From: Mesorhizobium sp. M4B.F.Ca.ET.058.02.1.1
Lineage (GTDB): Bacteria; Pseudomonadota; Alphaproteobacteria; Rhizobiales; Rhizobiaceae
Assembly (NCBI RefSeq): GCF_003952505.1
Contig: NZ_CP034450.1
Location: forward strand, 1,116,001-1,180,000
DNA: 64,000 bases
Reading direction: 5' to 3'
Below, one piece after another: positions 63,919 through 64,000 of this stretch (positions within the stretch are counted from its first letter, which is position 1; every line of letters starts with the position of its first letter). A program made the translations under genes and the position numbers. A model generated the notes under the pieces. It was not told the DNA's origin. It made no database searches and worked only from the letters and a program-made list of their open reading frames with translations.

Positions 63919-64000
63919 GTTCCAAACCTCTCCGCCCAATCCTTTTCGCCCTGCTGTGGCGAACTTCACAGACCATGGAACAAAAGAACTAGCACGCTGC

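Overview
The window looks like a chromosomal segment of a Rhizobiales alphaproteobacterium, most probably Mesorhizobium or a close Phyllobacteriaceae relative. The evidence is high GC, long shadow ORFs on the opposite strand of most genes, the order clpP-clpX-lon-hupB, the nifS-sufB-orf-sufCDS-sufT-sufA cluster, recA next to alaS, a TTGN11CAA SOS box of the Rhizobium type, and an ICE-like (Irr) element. I see no rRNA, CRISPR array, intact insertion sequence, phage or plasmid-maintenance gene. Most of it is core genome with two sugar-transport regions.

Layout. 1-4.4 kb (minus): a partial inositol-monophosphatase family gene, ttcA, rpsD, a small DUF3008 protein, murI and a TrmH/TrmJ-type RNA methyltransferase. 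4.6-7.4 kb (plus): icd with a strong terminator, a glutathione S-transferase and an overlapping glycosyltransferase-like gene. 7.4-12.3 kb (minus): a PhzF-like protein, alaS, and recA with an SOS box. 12.5-15.4 kb: psuK-psuG for pseudouridine breakdown (psuK appears frameshifted at its start), a TfoX-N protein and a GFA-family protein. 15.4-23.8 kb (minus): a DUF2199 gene and the SUF Fe-S assembly cluster, with an Irr-type operator in the divergent promoter at 23.9 kb. 24-34 kb: hydrolase, PAP2 phosphatase, GT39 transferase, tyrS, a giant AsmA/DUF3971 protein, a Bcp peroxiredoxin and an M23 peptidase.

34.1-39.5 kb (plus): an M20 amidohydrolase pseudogene, then a ROK regulator, single-domain ATPase, periplasmic binding protein, RbsC-type permease and SDR dehydrogenase, a compact monosaccharide operon resembling the Frc (fructose) type. 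tRNA-Val and tRNA-Asp follow, then a small SyrA/ExoX-like membrane protein and a gene-poor stretch. 40.7-50.0 kb: a divergent carbohydrate locus with ribokinase, FucU/RbsD mutarotase and a UgpC/MsmK ATPase to the left; a Tat-exported CUT1 binding protein and two permeases to the right; then a creatininase-family hydrolase and a SIS isomerase (minus) and an aldo/keto reductase (plus). A LacI-type palindrome lies between the two arms. This locus is the best candidate here for an uncharacterised catabolic pathway.

50-64 kb: hupB, lon, clpX, clpP (minus); a secreted repeat-motif protein; a DadA-like FAD oxidoreductase; a cytochrome P450 and a family 3 solute-binding-like protein; a cupin and a MetY-type sulfhydrylase (overlapping); a CoA-binding protein and AAA ATPase (overlapping); a VOC protein and an enoyl-CoA hydratase. 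A large palindromic element at 47.3 kb and a partial copy inside the suf operon belong to one repeat family.
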